Assembly (NCBI RefSeq): GCF_001854475.1
Contig: NZ_MNAN01000034.1
Coordinates: 259,698-323,697 of the forward strand
Direction: 5' to 3'
DNA: 64,000 nt
Source: Pseudoalteromonas byunsanensis
Lineage (GTDB): Bacteria; Pseudomonadota; Gammaproteobacteria; Enterobacterales; Alteromonadaceae
Made by a program: the position numbers and the translations under genes. This document shows, piece by piece, positions 19,424 through 28,830 of this stretch. A model generated the notes under the pieces. It ran no database searches. It saw only the letters and a list, made by a program, of their open reading frames with translations, and had not been told where the DNA came from. Numbering within the stretch: the first letter of the stretch is position 1; every line of letters starts with the position of its first letter.

Positions 19424-20671
19424 ATGACGCGTAAAGAAGTTGAGCACGTAGAGCGGCACCCGAAAGTTGTATTGCTTTGTGACGACGTTGAAGAACTGGG
19501 AGGTGTTACAGATGTTATTTCATCTCAAATCACAGCATTTAGAACTCTCAGTAACTATGACAGTATGCAGGAAGTACTATTAGAAGCTGCACCCTTAGTG
19601 ATCATTATCGCCATGTCGAGCGTTAGTCGCAGTGTTGAGCTTTATAGTAAGTTAGCTAAACAAGGGGTTTTGGACTATCCCCATGAAAACATATTGCTAT
19701 GTGAAAATAAAGAGTCAGGAATTGGCTTTAGATGCTGTATGAAAAGTATTTTTCGCGATTATTTTATATACAAGCCTATGTATGAAAATTATCGCTTGAG
19801 AATGATATTACACAATGCGTTATTTCGCTCTAAAGAAGCAAATGATGTGACAAGTATTAGAGAGGAACACTTTGGCAGAATAGATGACGAGCTCAAACAA
19901 CTGATTGATGACGCAGCGCAGTACCACAAAACTGCTGAGCAAACATTAAAAGATGCTAGAGAAAATTTAGACCAAACCGAAGGTTTAAACGAAGTGCAAA
20001 CCGCACTTATTCAGGAGCTAAAAAGACAACATATAACCCCTTTGCTAGACAAGCTTGAATCACAACTTTCTGATAGTGTTGCTGAACTTACAAACAGGCT
20101 GAAGAACAAACAAATATCAGTTGCTGAGCTGTCAGCCCTTTTAACTGAGCGCTCGATCCCCAATACCAGCCACCAAGCATCACAAATTAAAGAAGCGCGA
20201 GTCGTTACCTCCGTAAAACAACCCAGTTATGAGACAAACTTCGACGACCCCATAGATTCTAGTGCAAAACCGGAGACAACTTTAGCAGAAAGTAGACCCA
20301 AAAATTCAAAAATCATGGTCGTTGAAGACAATGAAATTTACCGAGAGATGATAAGTAAAATACTTCGTGATGAAGGACATAATGTTGAAAGTGTTAGCAG
20401 CGGATTAACGGCTATTAAAATGCTTAGAAAGCACAAATACGACCTTATTTTTATGGATTTATTTATGCCAGAGCTGGATGGATATAATACAACCAAGAAC
20501 ATACGCAATATACCCAACTGTAAATCTATTCCAATAATTGCACTGACGAGTAATAAGAACAAAGATCTGATCAGGAAATGGGCAAGCTTAGGGCTTGCTG
20601 CCTACATTGCTAAGCCCTCAACAAAACAATCCATTTTGAAGGCTGTAGAGAAATGTAATATGCATTCGTAG
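19424..20671 (+). CDS. Two-receiver-like response regulator with central coiled coil
   Basis: 415-aa cytosolic protein. The C-terminal receiver (about 288-413) is complete, with Asp in FMDLFMPELDGY and Lys in IAKPS. The N-terminal 125 residues fold like a receiver (VVLLCDDVEELGG start, alternating beta/alpha pattern) but show no phosphoacceptor Asp at the expected place, so this domain is probably a pseudo-receiver. Between them lies a charged helical stretch (about 140-235) likely to form a coiled coil. No DNA-binding or enzymatic output is visible, so it may act by protein contacts within the relay. AGGAAG precedes the ATG by a good distance. Confidence 0.82.
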   Translation: MTRKEVEHVERHPKVVLLCDDVEELGGVTDVISSQITAFRTLSNYDSMQEVLLEAAPLVIIIAMSSVSRSVELYSKLAKQGVLDYPHENILLCENKESGIGFRCCMKSIFRDYFIYKPMYENYRLRMILHNALFRSKEANDVTSIREEHFGRIDDELKQLIDDAAQYHKTAEQTLKDARENLDQTEGLNEVQTALIQELKRQHITPLLDKLESQLSDSVAELTNRLKNKQISVAELSALLTERSIPNTSHQASQIKEARVVTSVKQPSYETNFDDPIDSSAKPETTLAESRPKNSKIMVVEDNEIYREMISKILRDEGHNVESVSSGLTAIKMLRKHKYDLIFMDLFMPELDGYNTTKNIRNIPNCKSIPIIALTSNKNKDLIRKWASLGLAAYIAKPSTKQSILKAVEKCNMHS

Positions 20672-20700
20672 CATTGTTTAACATCTGGTTGGGAACCAAT

Positions 20701-23394
20701 ATGAAACTAGAGATAACTAAAACACCAGCTTTGCTTGTTAGTGATGATCTAACCATACTGGACCTAAATGATGCCGCACTAAACCAACTAATGCTACAAG
20801 TTGAAGAAGTGAAGAACGCACCTATTGAACGCTGCTTTGACTTTCCTGAAAAGCCGTCATTGGCCCTACTTAATAGTTGGACACACAACAAAATTACGCT
20901 AACCATAAAAACGCTTCAAGTTGAAGTCATTGTTCTTCCCCAAGAGCACAATCGCTTTCTATTTTTAATTACAAGTACCATCCCTTTAAAAACCTACGAA
21001 CAAATTGAACCACAAGAACAAGTGATCGGCAGCTGGATGTACAATGCTCAAGAACATACATTTCAGTTTTCAAATACCTGTGCAGCATTACTCGCATTAA
21101 CGGAAAAAACCGCGGTTCCTTTAGATATATTGATACAGTCTATTGACGTAAACGATAGAGGGACCCTTTTAAGTACCTTTAACAAAGCGGACAAAGACAA
21201 AAAGCCTTTTAACCTATCCATAAAAACAGCGCACAGTATGGACTCAACCCCTTTGCAACTGATTTGCCAAGGTGTTCAAGACGATACTGATAAGGTTATA
21301 TTAAAAGGTTTTATAAAAAGAGATATTTACTCGCAAGTTCTCAATTGCAAACTTCATGAACAAAATGAAAGTCGTAAACGTGCACTTGAAGGTGGAAGAA
21401 TTGGAACTTGGAGCGCTACCAGAGTTGGAGACCAGTGGTTTGTTAGGTGGGATGAGCAAACGTGTAAATTGTTACATGAACCGCTAGATCAAAATTATGG
21501 TGACCTTGAAAAGTGGATCAGCTTTATTCATTCCAAAGACGCCCAAGAAATAAAAAAAGCTATCGAACATTCAATAAAAAGCAAAGAAAACTTTGAGAAA
21601 GAATATCGCTGTGTATTGAAAGATGGCAGCGCTTTATATATTTACGCAAAAGGAGTGGTAAGTTACAACAAACAAACTCAAACTCGGTGCCTTGATGGCG
21701 TGATCATTGACCACACATCCATTTATGAAGCACGTATGCGCCTTGAAGAGTCCAACCTACTATTAGAGGCCAAAGTAAAATCCCGCACTGAAGAGCTCAA
21801 TCAGGCAGTTAAGCACGCCGAAATGGCAAGCCAATCCAAATCAGAATTCTTATCCATGATGAGTCATGAATTACGCACACCAATGAACGCCATAATTGGT
21901 GCGCTTGACTTACTAACACATCAGGATAATAGCTTCGAAGAACAGGAACTACTCGACACCGCAGCAATAGCAGCCAATAATCTAGTTTCTATCCTCAATG
22001 ATATTTTAGACATTAATAAAATTGAAGCTGGTAAGCTTGAACTAGACTGTCATGACTTTGATGTTTCGGACATGCTCAATAACATTGTTGTTATATTTGG
22101 CCCAATCGCACAGCAAAAAGGTGTGAAGCTCAGCTTATTCGAATCGTTCGATATTCCTGAACAACTAAATGGTGATGAAAACCGCATAAGACAAGTTTTA
22201 TTTAACCTAGTGAGTAATGCTATTAAATTCAGTGTTAATGGCAATAATCAATCAGGACATGTAACGATCGATGTCACTTGCGAACAAATAAACCGTCTAG
22301 TCAACAAGCTTACACTGTCTGTTAAAGATGATGGTATCGGCATTGACAACGATACGTTGAAAAGGCTCTTCACACCATTTACTCAAGCGGACAAAAGCAC
22401 AACAAGGCGATTTGGCGGAACCGGTCTTGGTCTAGCTATCTGTGGTCGATTAATCGAGTTGATGGGTGGAGAAATAATAGTAAACAGTGAATTGGGTAAA
22501 GGCAGCGAGTTTATTGTTAGCATTCCAATTTGGAACTTCAAACCTAGAAACCAAGAAACAATCTTTTCATCAGCCAATATTTATCATCACATAAAGTGTG
22601 ATAACAAACTTGAGTATTTAACCCAAAAACTCCAAATGTATATCGGAACCATAAATCAGGTGCCACTAAAACAAATAACAAATGCCGATAACAAAGATGA
22701 TGAGCTAAATATCATAGTTATTACCCATCGTGATGATATTCATGCCATAGACTCAAGTTCTCTGCCCGCAGGCAGATTACTGATAATCTATAGTTTAAGT
22801 ATGTTTGAGCAAGTTAAAGAACGATTTAGCAATGCTTTGATGCTCGACCTAAACACTTTGACATTTTTCACTCTACATAAGTACCTACTACGCTTGAAAA
22901 ATATAGACGGCCAATTATCGGCGCAACTCAACGAAGATGACTTTGAGGTAGATTTAGACTTTGATTTAGGCCTCTGTTCGCAAAGCCATAGCCAATCAAA
23001 AACGCTCTCACAAACAGACAATCTACCAATTCTAATTGTTGAAGATAACGAATTTAATCAAAAACTCATGGTTAAACAGCTATCTCGCTTAGGCTACCAA
23101 TGTGAACTGGCATCAGACGGGCTTCAAGGCCTTAAAATGTGGAAAAACGGCGACTATGCTCTCGTTTTAACCGACTGCCACATGCCAAGAATGGATGGCT
23201 TCGAATTGACCAAGAAGATCAGGTCTGACGAAAACAAAAACGCGCAATCCCCTATTCCAATCATCGCAGTCACAGGTGCCGCCATGAAAGGCGATCAAGA
23301 GTTTTGCCTATCCGTTGGAATGTCTGATTTCATCAGCAAGCCTGTAACACTTGATAAGTTTAAAAATACAATCGAGAAATGGTATGGACATTAG
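20701..23394 (+). CDS. Cytosolic PAS hybrid sensor histidine kinase with receiver
   Basis: About 897 aa. The ATG at 20701 with GGGA upstream is preferred to a TTG at 20674 that abuts the previous stop. No transmembrane segment is seen. Order: two or three PAS-like domains (residues 1-350), coiled coil, HisKA with His389 (SHELRTPMNA), HATPase (GGTGLGLA), a degenerate receiver-like spacer (about 630-760) and a C-terminal receiver with Asp825 (TDCHMPRMDGF). Lacking a signal-peptide or TM region, it should sense an internal cue. The gene overlaps the following Hpt gene by 11 bases, which is strong evidence of translational coupling and of a shared relay. Confidence 0.9.
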   Translation: MKLEITKTPALLVSDDLTILDLNDAALNQLMLQVEEVKNAPIERCFDFPEKPSLALLNSWTHNKITLTIKTLQVEVIVLPQEHNRFLFLITSTIPLKTYEQIEPQEQVIGSWMYNAQEHTFQFSNTCAALLALTEKTAVPLDILIQSIDVNDRGTLLSTFNKADKDKKPFNLSIKTAHSMDSTPLQLICQGVQDDTDKVILKGFIKRDIYSQVLNCKLHEQNESRKRALEGGRIGTWSATRVGDQWFVRWDEQTCKLLHEPLDQNYGDLEKWISFIHSKDAQEIKKAIEHSIKSKENFEKEYRCVLKDGSALYIYAKGVVSYNKQTQTRCLDGVIIDHTSIYEARMRLEESNLLLEAKVKSRTEELNQAVKHAEMASQSKSEFLSMMSHELRTPMNAIIGALDLLTHQDNSFEEQELLDTAAIAANNLVSILNDILDINKIEAGKLELDCHDFDVSDMLNNIVVIFGPIAQQKGVKLSLFESFDIPEQLNGDENRIRQVLFNLVSNAIKFSVNGNNQSGHVTIDVTCEQINRLVNKLTLSVKDDGIGIDNDTLKRLFTPFTQADKSTTRRFGGTGLGLAICGRLIELMGGEIIVNSELGKGSEFIVSIPIWNFKPRNQETIFSSANIYHHIKCDNKLEYLTQKLQMYIGTINQVPLKQITNADNKDDELNIIVITHRDDIHAIDSSSLPAGRLLIIYSLSMFEQVKERFSNALMLDLNTLTFFTLHKYLLRLKNIDGQLSAQLNEDDFEVDLDFDLGLCSQSHSQSKTLSQTDNLPILIVEDNEFNQKLMVKQLSRLGYQCELASDGLQGLKMWKNGDYALVLTDCHMPRMDGFELTKKIRSDENKNAQSPIPIIAVTGAAMKGDQEFCLSVGMSDFISKPVTLDKFKNTIEKWYGH

Positions 23395-23740
23395 TAACTT
23401 AGATAGATTACAAGTACTCAATGAACAAGTTATGCATGAACTTTTAGGCGATGATGAGAGCGAAATTAACAACTTTCGTCAACAGTTTTTACAGCAAGCC
23501 AAAAGTAGCTTACAAAAAATAGCGAGCTTTTATCGAGAACAACAATTCAAGCAAATAAAAGATGAAGCACACTATTTAAAAACTTCCGCCAAAGCCATTG
23601 GTGCTGAACGGTGTGCCTATTACTTGCAACAACTTGAAGATGCTTCGCTGGCGCTGGACAAGGCGCAATGCAAGAACCATATTCAATCTTTAAGTAATGA
23701 AATAAAAGGGGTTTTCAGGGCATGCTCCACCCAAAAATGA
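23384..23740 (+). CDS. Free-standing Hpt phosphotransfer protein
   Basis: 118-aa helical protein carrying a single Hpt domain; the phosphoacceptor is His63 in EAHYLKTSAKAIGA, close in sequence to the Hpt fused to the NIT kinase (HQLKSSAKAVGA). The ATG at 23384 overlaps the end of the upstream kinase gene by 11 bases; a TTG further upstream is disfavoured. It should shuttle phosphate between the receiver of the upstream kinase and a downstream regulator such as the REC-EAL or the REC protein of the same block. Confidence 0.87.
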   Translation: MDISNLDRLQVLNEQVMHELLGDDESEINNFRQQFLQQAKSSLQKIASFYREQQFKQIKDEAHYLKTSAKAIGAERCAYYLQQLEDASLALDKAQCKNHIQSLSNEIKGVFRACSTQK

Positions 23741-23911
23741 GCGTTTGAGCACATCCAGCGTTTTGCCACCTTCCTTGCCAGCGAGTCAAAGTTCGCAAAC
23801 ATTATCAATGATACCTGCGCTACAGTGTTTCCCGTTGCCCCATAAACGAACAACGTTTTTGGTTGTATACTGCCCAGACTTTAACGATGAGTATGCTCAA
23901 AGGATCTAAAT

Positions 23912-24787
23912 ATGACACTCAAAAGCACAACGAAACATATCTACAGACAAAGACTACTGAAAGTTATCGACTATGTTTATGAGCATTTAAATAGAGATCT
24001 CGATGTGAACACGCTTGCAGATTTGGCGAATATGTCAGCCTATCACTTTCACAGGATCTACCGTGAGTTTACAGGTGAGACCATCAATACCACCGTTAGA
24101 AGAATGCGTTTGTTTAAAGCGGCAACATTGTTACTGCACAGTAATTTGAGTCAAGCTGATATTGCAAAACAAGTACGGTATAACAGCGTAGAAGCATTTA
24201 ATCGAGCTTTTACCAAGCATTATGGTGAAACCCCCAATCACTATAAAAAGCACCGCACCTGTAAACAGCTCGAACATGCTGTGTTTTATCCATCTCACTT
24301 AAAGGAGTACACAACCATGTATACCGTTGAACAAATTGAAAACGAAGCTATGACCTTAATTGCTTTGCCTCATCAAGGGGATTATATGCAAATCGGTCAA
24401 GCTTTTGAAAAACTACTCATGTTAGCAGGTAGCGCAGGACTTGTTGATGAACGTAGCCGCTCGTTTGGTATTTACTACGATGATCCAAAAACGGTCGCCA
24501 AAGAGGAACTTCGCTCTATGGCATGTTTAAGTGTTAGTAGTACCGACATAGACTTACCTGCACCCGAGATCCAGTTCATCGAACTACCAAAAGGTAAAGC
24601 TGTTAGCGTGCTGTTTAAGGGAGACTATACCGAATTGGAGAAACCCTACGATTGGTTGTTTGGTCATTGGTTGCCAAACAATCAGGTGGAGTTAGCTGAC
24701 TTTCCACCTTTTGAAGAATATTTAAATGATGTAAGAGAGACTCCACCATCTGAATTACTTACTCGAATTAACTGTTTAATTAAATAA
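23912..24787 (+). CDS. AraC-family regulator with GyrI-like effector domain
   Basis: 291-aa transcription factor. Residues about 10-110 form the two AraC helix-turn-helices (LADLANMSAYHFHRIYREFTGE and DIAKQVRYNSVEAFNRAFTKHYGETP). Residues about 135-290 form a GyrI-like small-molecule binding domain, as in Rob/SoxS-related multidrug regulators. Isolated gene with no obvious target next to it. It probably responds to a hydrophobic or cationic compound; the ligand is unknown. Confidence 0.9.
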   Translation: MTLKSTTKHIYRQRLLKVIDYVYEHLNRDLDVNTLADLANMSAYHFHRIYREFTGETINTTVRRMRLFKAATLLLHSNLSQADIAKQVRYNSVEAFNRAFTKHYGETPNHYKKHRTCKQLEHAVFYPSHLKEYTTMYTVEQIENEAMTLIALPHQGDYMQIGQAFEKLLMLAGSAGLVDERSRSFGIYYDDPKTVAKEELRSMACLSVSSTDIDLPAPEIQFIELPKGKAVSVLFKGDYTELEKPYDWLFGHWLPNNQVELADFPPFEEYLNDVRETPPSELLTRINCLIK

Positions 24788-25281
24788 TTAATTACGCTTT
24801 TAGGCAAATGTGGCTACACGTAATGTATAGCCACTGAACACGACTAAGTAGATACAAGCGCTTTGGTCTACTCTACCTTAAGTAACCACCATTCAAAGCC
24901 AAAACAACGGACATAAACCCTGCGATACTGTAAACAACTATACTGAACAGACCAATAAAGCCTCCTAAGTGCCGGTGACAGAGCTAAAAGAGTGGCAAAC
25001 TGACACTAGTAGCCCTCCCTCCTAAAGCTTCTTCAATGTCATTGAGGTGTAACGAGTAGTGTCGAGCGAGCAGCAAGTCGGTAAGGTAATGGCCAATTTA
25101 AGTTAAACATTTATATTCTGAGTAATATCACGTAATAGCTGGCCTATTTTTATCAATTAATAATAGGAGATCCAAAACTGATTATGCCTACACCTAAAAA
25201 ACAAAAATTACTATGGGGAGGGAGGATATTTAAAATAAAAACTGAAATCAAACAATATTATAATGACAATATATTTACTTT
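24788..25281. other. Intergenic region with one stem-loop, no gene seen
   Basis: GTGGCTA...TAGCCAC forms a hairpin at 24810-24834 after the AraC gene, without a T-run. The rest has no convincing ORF. A 35-codon open stretch on the minus strand (about 24873-24986) reads like a membrane helix but has no start. Confidence 0.5.
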
Positions 25282-25311
25282 AAAAACCCGACATCATTGA
25301 GATGCCGGATT
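25282..25311 (-). terminator. Intrinsic terminator of the secreted-protein gene
   Basis: CCGACATC-ATTGA-GATGCCGG hairpin (one mismatch), followed on the minus strand by a run of T. It lies directly after the minus-strand stop at 25335. Confidence 0.7.
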
Positions 25312-25334
25312 ATTATTACAATCTAACTTCAAAA

Positions 25335-26162
25335 TTAATTAGGCTGACATTCTCTACAAGGCGGCTCTCTATCTCCGCTAGCAATGAAAGAACCCAATTG
25401 AACACTCTTACCATAATTTCCGTCATATACTATAGCCGACAGATCATATACGCCGCCACCTGCATGAGCTTTCATTGTAATATTGGCTACACCACTATTT
25501 GCAGTACTTGTGGTACTTTTATAACTTCGAGTGCCATATAAATCACTGCGTAAAATAAAGGTGACTTTAACTGGAGTATTATTGTCTTTAGCTGCTTTTG
25601 AGTATTTATCGACTGCGTAGCTTACACTCGCACTAAAGGTTTGCCCTGATACACTTGCACTTCTTTTCGATGCTGTCGGATTTTTTTGCACCCAAACCCC
25701 CTCAGCTGAGCACAAGTTATCCCTAGTGATCCAAACAAGTCCATAACCATAGGTTTTATCAAAAGACATGTTTAAATAAGAGTTTGCATCCAAATTCGAC
25801 TTATCTTTACCAATGAAGCCCTTCTCAGAGTTATGAAAGTGCACATAGGCATAGCGATCAAACAAATTTCCCTTTGCTCTAAAGCTAGAACCTTGTAAAA
25901 CGTGCTTAGTAGTTTCAATCCTTAAATAATCAAAGCTGTCTAGCAAGTTAGACATGCTATCATAAAAGTCCTTCCATGAGTTGAAGTCATACGGATTAGC
26001 ATAGGTTTTTAAACCATCCTCAATCGCACTTGCTACTTCTTCATAACTTACGTCATAGTGCGTTTGTCGCCCATATTCACAGTGACTGGGGAGGTCATTA
26101 CTTATAGCCAATGCATAGTTACTTAAAAGAAGTGATGATAATAGAAAAATACCTTTTTTCAT
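25335..26162 (-). CDS. Secreted protein of unknown function
   Basis: 275 aa with a clear Sec signal peptide (MKKGIFLLSSLLLSNYALA). I do not recognise the family. The N-terminal half of the mature part is helical and aromatic-rich. The C-terminal half has Thr/Ser-rich alternating beta-strand character resembling an Ig-like or adhesin fold (VKVTFILRSDLYG...GVANITMKAHAGGG). The last residues are PCRECQPN. With other Cys near the start (HCEYG) and at DNLCSAEG, disulphides in the periplasm or outside are plausible. Monocistronic, with its own terminator and long AT-rich upstream region. Confidence 0.75.
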   Translation of the reverse strand: MKKGIFLLSSLLLSNYALAISNDLPSHCEYGRQTHYDVSYEEVASAIEDGLKTYANPYDFNSWKDFYDSMSNLLDSFDYLRIETTKHVLQGSSFRAKGNLFDRYAYVHFHNSEKGFIGKDKSNLDANSYLNMSFDKTYGYGLVWITRDNLCSAEGVWVQKNPTASKRSASVSGQTFSASVSYAVDKYSKAAKDNNTPVKVTFILRSDLYGTRSYKSTTSTANSGVANITMKAHAGGGVYDLSAIVYDGNYGKSVQLGSFIASGDREPPCRECQPN

Positions 26163-26765
26163 TTTTAATTCCTTTTTGTTTTCGTCTGTTTTTTAGACAA
26201 AACTAACGTACATCCCCAAAGTTAAAATATAAAGTAAAAATTTGTAATAAATTAAACACAAAATATAACAAACCAAATTTTAACATTTACTTCAATCTAA
26301 GAGACGAAACAAAAAACACACTCATTAACAGTGAAAATAATAAAAATAAAATTTAATAGCCATTTTATACCGCCCTTAAAATAATCCTCACCTAACTTTC
26401 AACTGAATTCAAGTTTATGTAATTAGCGAATATTAAACCCTACCTCTCTAAATAGAGTTGTATTAGCCGGTATTAGATTGATTATTGCGATAATATCGAA
26501 TACTAATTTATACATTATTATCATTAGTAAAACAGGCATCTAGTTTTAGAAATCTCCTATCTGTATATTGACAAGAGCAAAAGGCAGCAAGGTTTTTCTG
26601 CGGCTTATAAATTATTCAAGCTCGCTCTCAAGCTTCATGGAAAGTGTAGAGGCAAAATAAATTCAAATCAGTCGCGCTTATCATAAGCTAAAGTAGGTCT
26701 GTTACAAATTAACCTCAGCTTTAGATAAGCGACTTGCTGTATGGACAGATGTAAACGCCGATATA
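26163..26765. other. Long AT-rich intergenic region
   Basis: About 600 bases between two minus-strand genes, very AT-rich near 26210-26360. No ORF or strong hairpin was recognised. It presumably contains the promoter for the 25335-26162 gene. Confidence 0.5.
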
Positions 26766-28106
26766 TTACTGACGTGTTAAGTTATTCTGATAAAGTGCGT
26801 GCAAAGCACCTTTATATAAAGAAGAGCGCATTAAATTTGCCTGACTAATCGAGAAAAACTTCAGTTGCGCATCGCGCACTCTCGCACGCATAAAGTTTTC
26901 TTGCAGTTCGCTGTTGATGCAGTTCGATACAATGAACTGATCTGCACACGGTAAAAAGCGATGACCATCTTCAGCTCCTTCATTAATATGGCCGATTAAC
27001 CCAAAGAAATGCCCTAATTCATGTGACACGGTTTTGCCTTGAGTATAACCGTCAGCAAGCTTGCCTAGAGTACCAAAAACGCCATATTCAACCGCAATAC
27101 CAATTTCATTATCTGGCGCATCACCAGGTATAAACGACTGGCCAAGCAAAACTATTTTGCCGTGACGATCTCTATCTTCTCCTACCCAAATATTGATATA
27201 GCGTGTCGTGTCCCAGGCATCAATTCCGCCTTTATTCGAGTTTGCAAGCCCCGGCGAAGCTGGCCCCATACCGTCACCAACCACCACACGATTGACCCCT
27301 GAGGTTTCACTCCCATCTGGTGCTGTAGTTGCTAGATAAAACTGAATACCAGTGTCTGCAGCAACGCGTTGATGCTCTTGAGATAAAGTACTCAGTTCTT
27401 GGCGGTTCATTGCTCTAAAATGTTCGTTTGTAGCCACTATCTGTGAACGGATCTGCTCATCAGATAACGTAAACTGACCATTTTCCATAACATGTACCAC
27501 AACAGGTAAGCGAATACGCTCTGGTAACAAAGTAGGTTGAGCGTATTGCGACTCAAATTTTGCTGTGATCTCGCAGCTGGCGGATAAATTTTTAACCGTG
27601 AGAGTGTCACCTAAGCGCTCGCCCGCGCAGCCTGTGAGGTCAGTTAGCTTTTGATCTGTCTGCGGTTCAGCGGTTACTGTAAAACTTTGTCCCTGTTCAA
27701 CCGTTTCAGGTACTCCGACTAAACGACCATACCCTGCAATTAGGCTCGTTACAGTAATGTTGTTTGCCTGAGTGTTGGTTACTTGAGTATAAATTTTAAT
27801 GTGACAACTGTGCTGAATATTAGAAGCTAAGACTTTCCCCTGTGTATTTAGTTGAGCATTACACCCTTGGATCTGAGTTACTTGATATCCCGATTGTATT
27901 GATAAAGTAAAACTAGCCGATTTTCCTTGCTCTACTTGTTGTTCATGCGTTTGCAGCGATGCACCTGCTCCTACTACTTCTGCTGTTACCTTTAACTTAT
28001 TTTCTGACGATAAAACTTTATCCTCAGATACATCATCGCCAGAACCTGAACATGCCGATAGCAGCATAACACCAGCGACGAGCAAACTTTGCTTTACGAA
28101 AGACAT
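26766..28106 (-). CDS. M43-like zinc metalloprotease lipoprotein
   Basis: 446 aa. A lipobox (LLSACSG) ends the signal peptide, predicting an outer-membrane or surface lipoprotein. Two tandem bacterial repeat modules follow (about 40-115 and 118-190), each with VEQG..., a Gly-Cys turn and a second Cys, giving one probable disulphide per module. The catalytic domain (about 200-446) has HELGHFFGLIGH, the extended HExxHxxGxxH zinc site of metzincins; the surrounding sequence resembles the M43 pappalysin/cytophagalysin family. Probably secreted for protein degradation. Confidence 0.87.
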   Translation of the reverse strand: MSFVKQSLLVAGVMLLSACSGSGDDVSEDKVLSSENKLKVTAEVVGAGASLQTHEQQVEQGKSASFTLSIQSGYQVTQIQGCNAQLNTQGKVLASNIQHSCHIKIYTQVTNTQANNITVTSLIAGYGRLVGVPETVEQGQSFTVTAEPQTDQKLTDLTGCAGERLGDTLTVKNLSASCEITAKFESQYAQPTLLPERIRLPVVVHVMENGQFTLSDEQIRSQIVATNEHFRAMNRQELSTLSQEHQRVAADTGIQFYLATTAPDGSETSGVNRVVVGDGMGPASPGLANSNKGGIDAWDTTRYINIWVGEDRDRHGKIVLLGQSFIPGDAPDNEIGIAVEYGVFGTLGKLADGYTQGKTVSHELGHFFGLIGHINEGAEDGHRFLPCADQFIVSNCINSELQENFMRARVRDAQLKFFSISQANLMRSSLYKGALHALYQNNLTRQ

Positions 28107-28830
28107 GCATTCTCACACAATTAAAAGCCAACTACGGCCTAAAAGCTAGGCAAAATATGTTTGCGGCTTTATATTGTCAATAATAATGGGACCAATACAC
28201 ATTTTATACAGGTCATTCGACCAGTGTGATTAAAAAAAACATCGCAAGGAGGTTAAGTAAGGCGTAAAGTCACCATCGAACAACCCGGCTTTTTCGTCTC
28301 GATATACTCTTGTTAAACCCGCCATCATCATAGCTATTTAACACCTCACAAAACCACCGCAGCTAAATCTGCCAGAAAATACGTGGATGCCCACCTTTAA
28401 ATGGGGCACTCAAAATCCAGCACAACAGTTCGCAACTTCGCTTATATTATCAAACGATATCCCTTTAAATGATATGCTTTCATTCGCAACTATCCCTGTA
28501 ATTTGGATGACGTTAGGTTGAGTGTCCACATAGTCCCATGCTCCTTTAATTCCCAGTTAAGAACCTAGCAAAAAAACCAAACAATTGATCAATATGAATT
28601 TTTAAACACATATTCTCGCTCAATCACCTCATAAGACGCACTAAAGTCTGCTGCTAGACAAACGCTTTGCAATATAGCAACTCAGTCTTTTTCTCCACCG
28701 TATTTCAATTTTAAAAAATATGTTAATACCACCCCACACCTGTCTTACTGAGTATTTTTTGAACTTTTTCAGAAAGTTCTTAATGTTTGCTTCGGTCTGT
28801 TATGCACAACACCAACAAAAGGACATTTTT
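28107..28830. other. Intergenic region with palindromic fragments
   Basis: Contains GTGGATGCCCAC at 28383-28394 with GGGGCAC nearby, and GTGTCCAC near 28520. These are related to the GTGGATGTCCAC palindrome on the other side of the next gene (32694-32705). No gene was recognised. An upstream in-frame ATG-less extension of the next ORF to 28720 is not believed. Confidence 0.45.

Noticed and set aside
24873-24986. Minus-strand stretch reading like a membrane helix (GFIGLFSIVVYSIAGFMSVV)
   Set aside because: No start codon, only about 36 codons, no recognised family; could be a remnant but not supportable.
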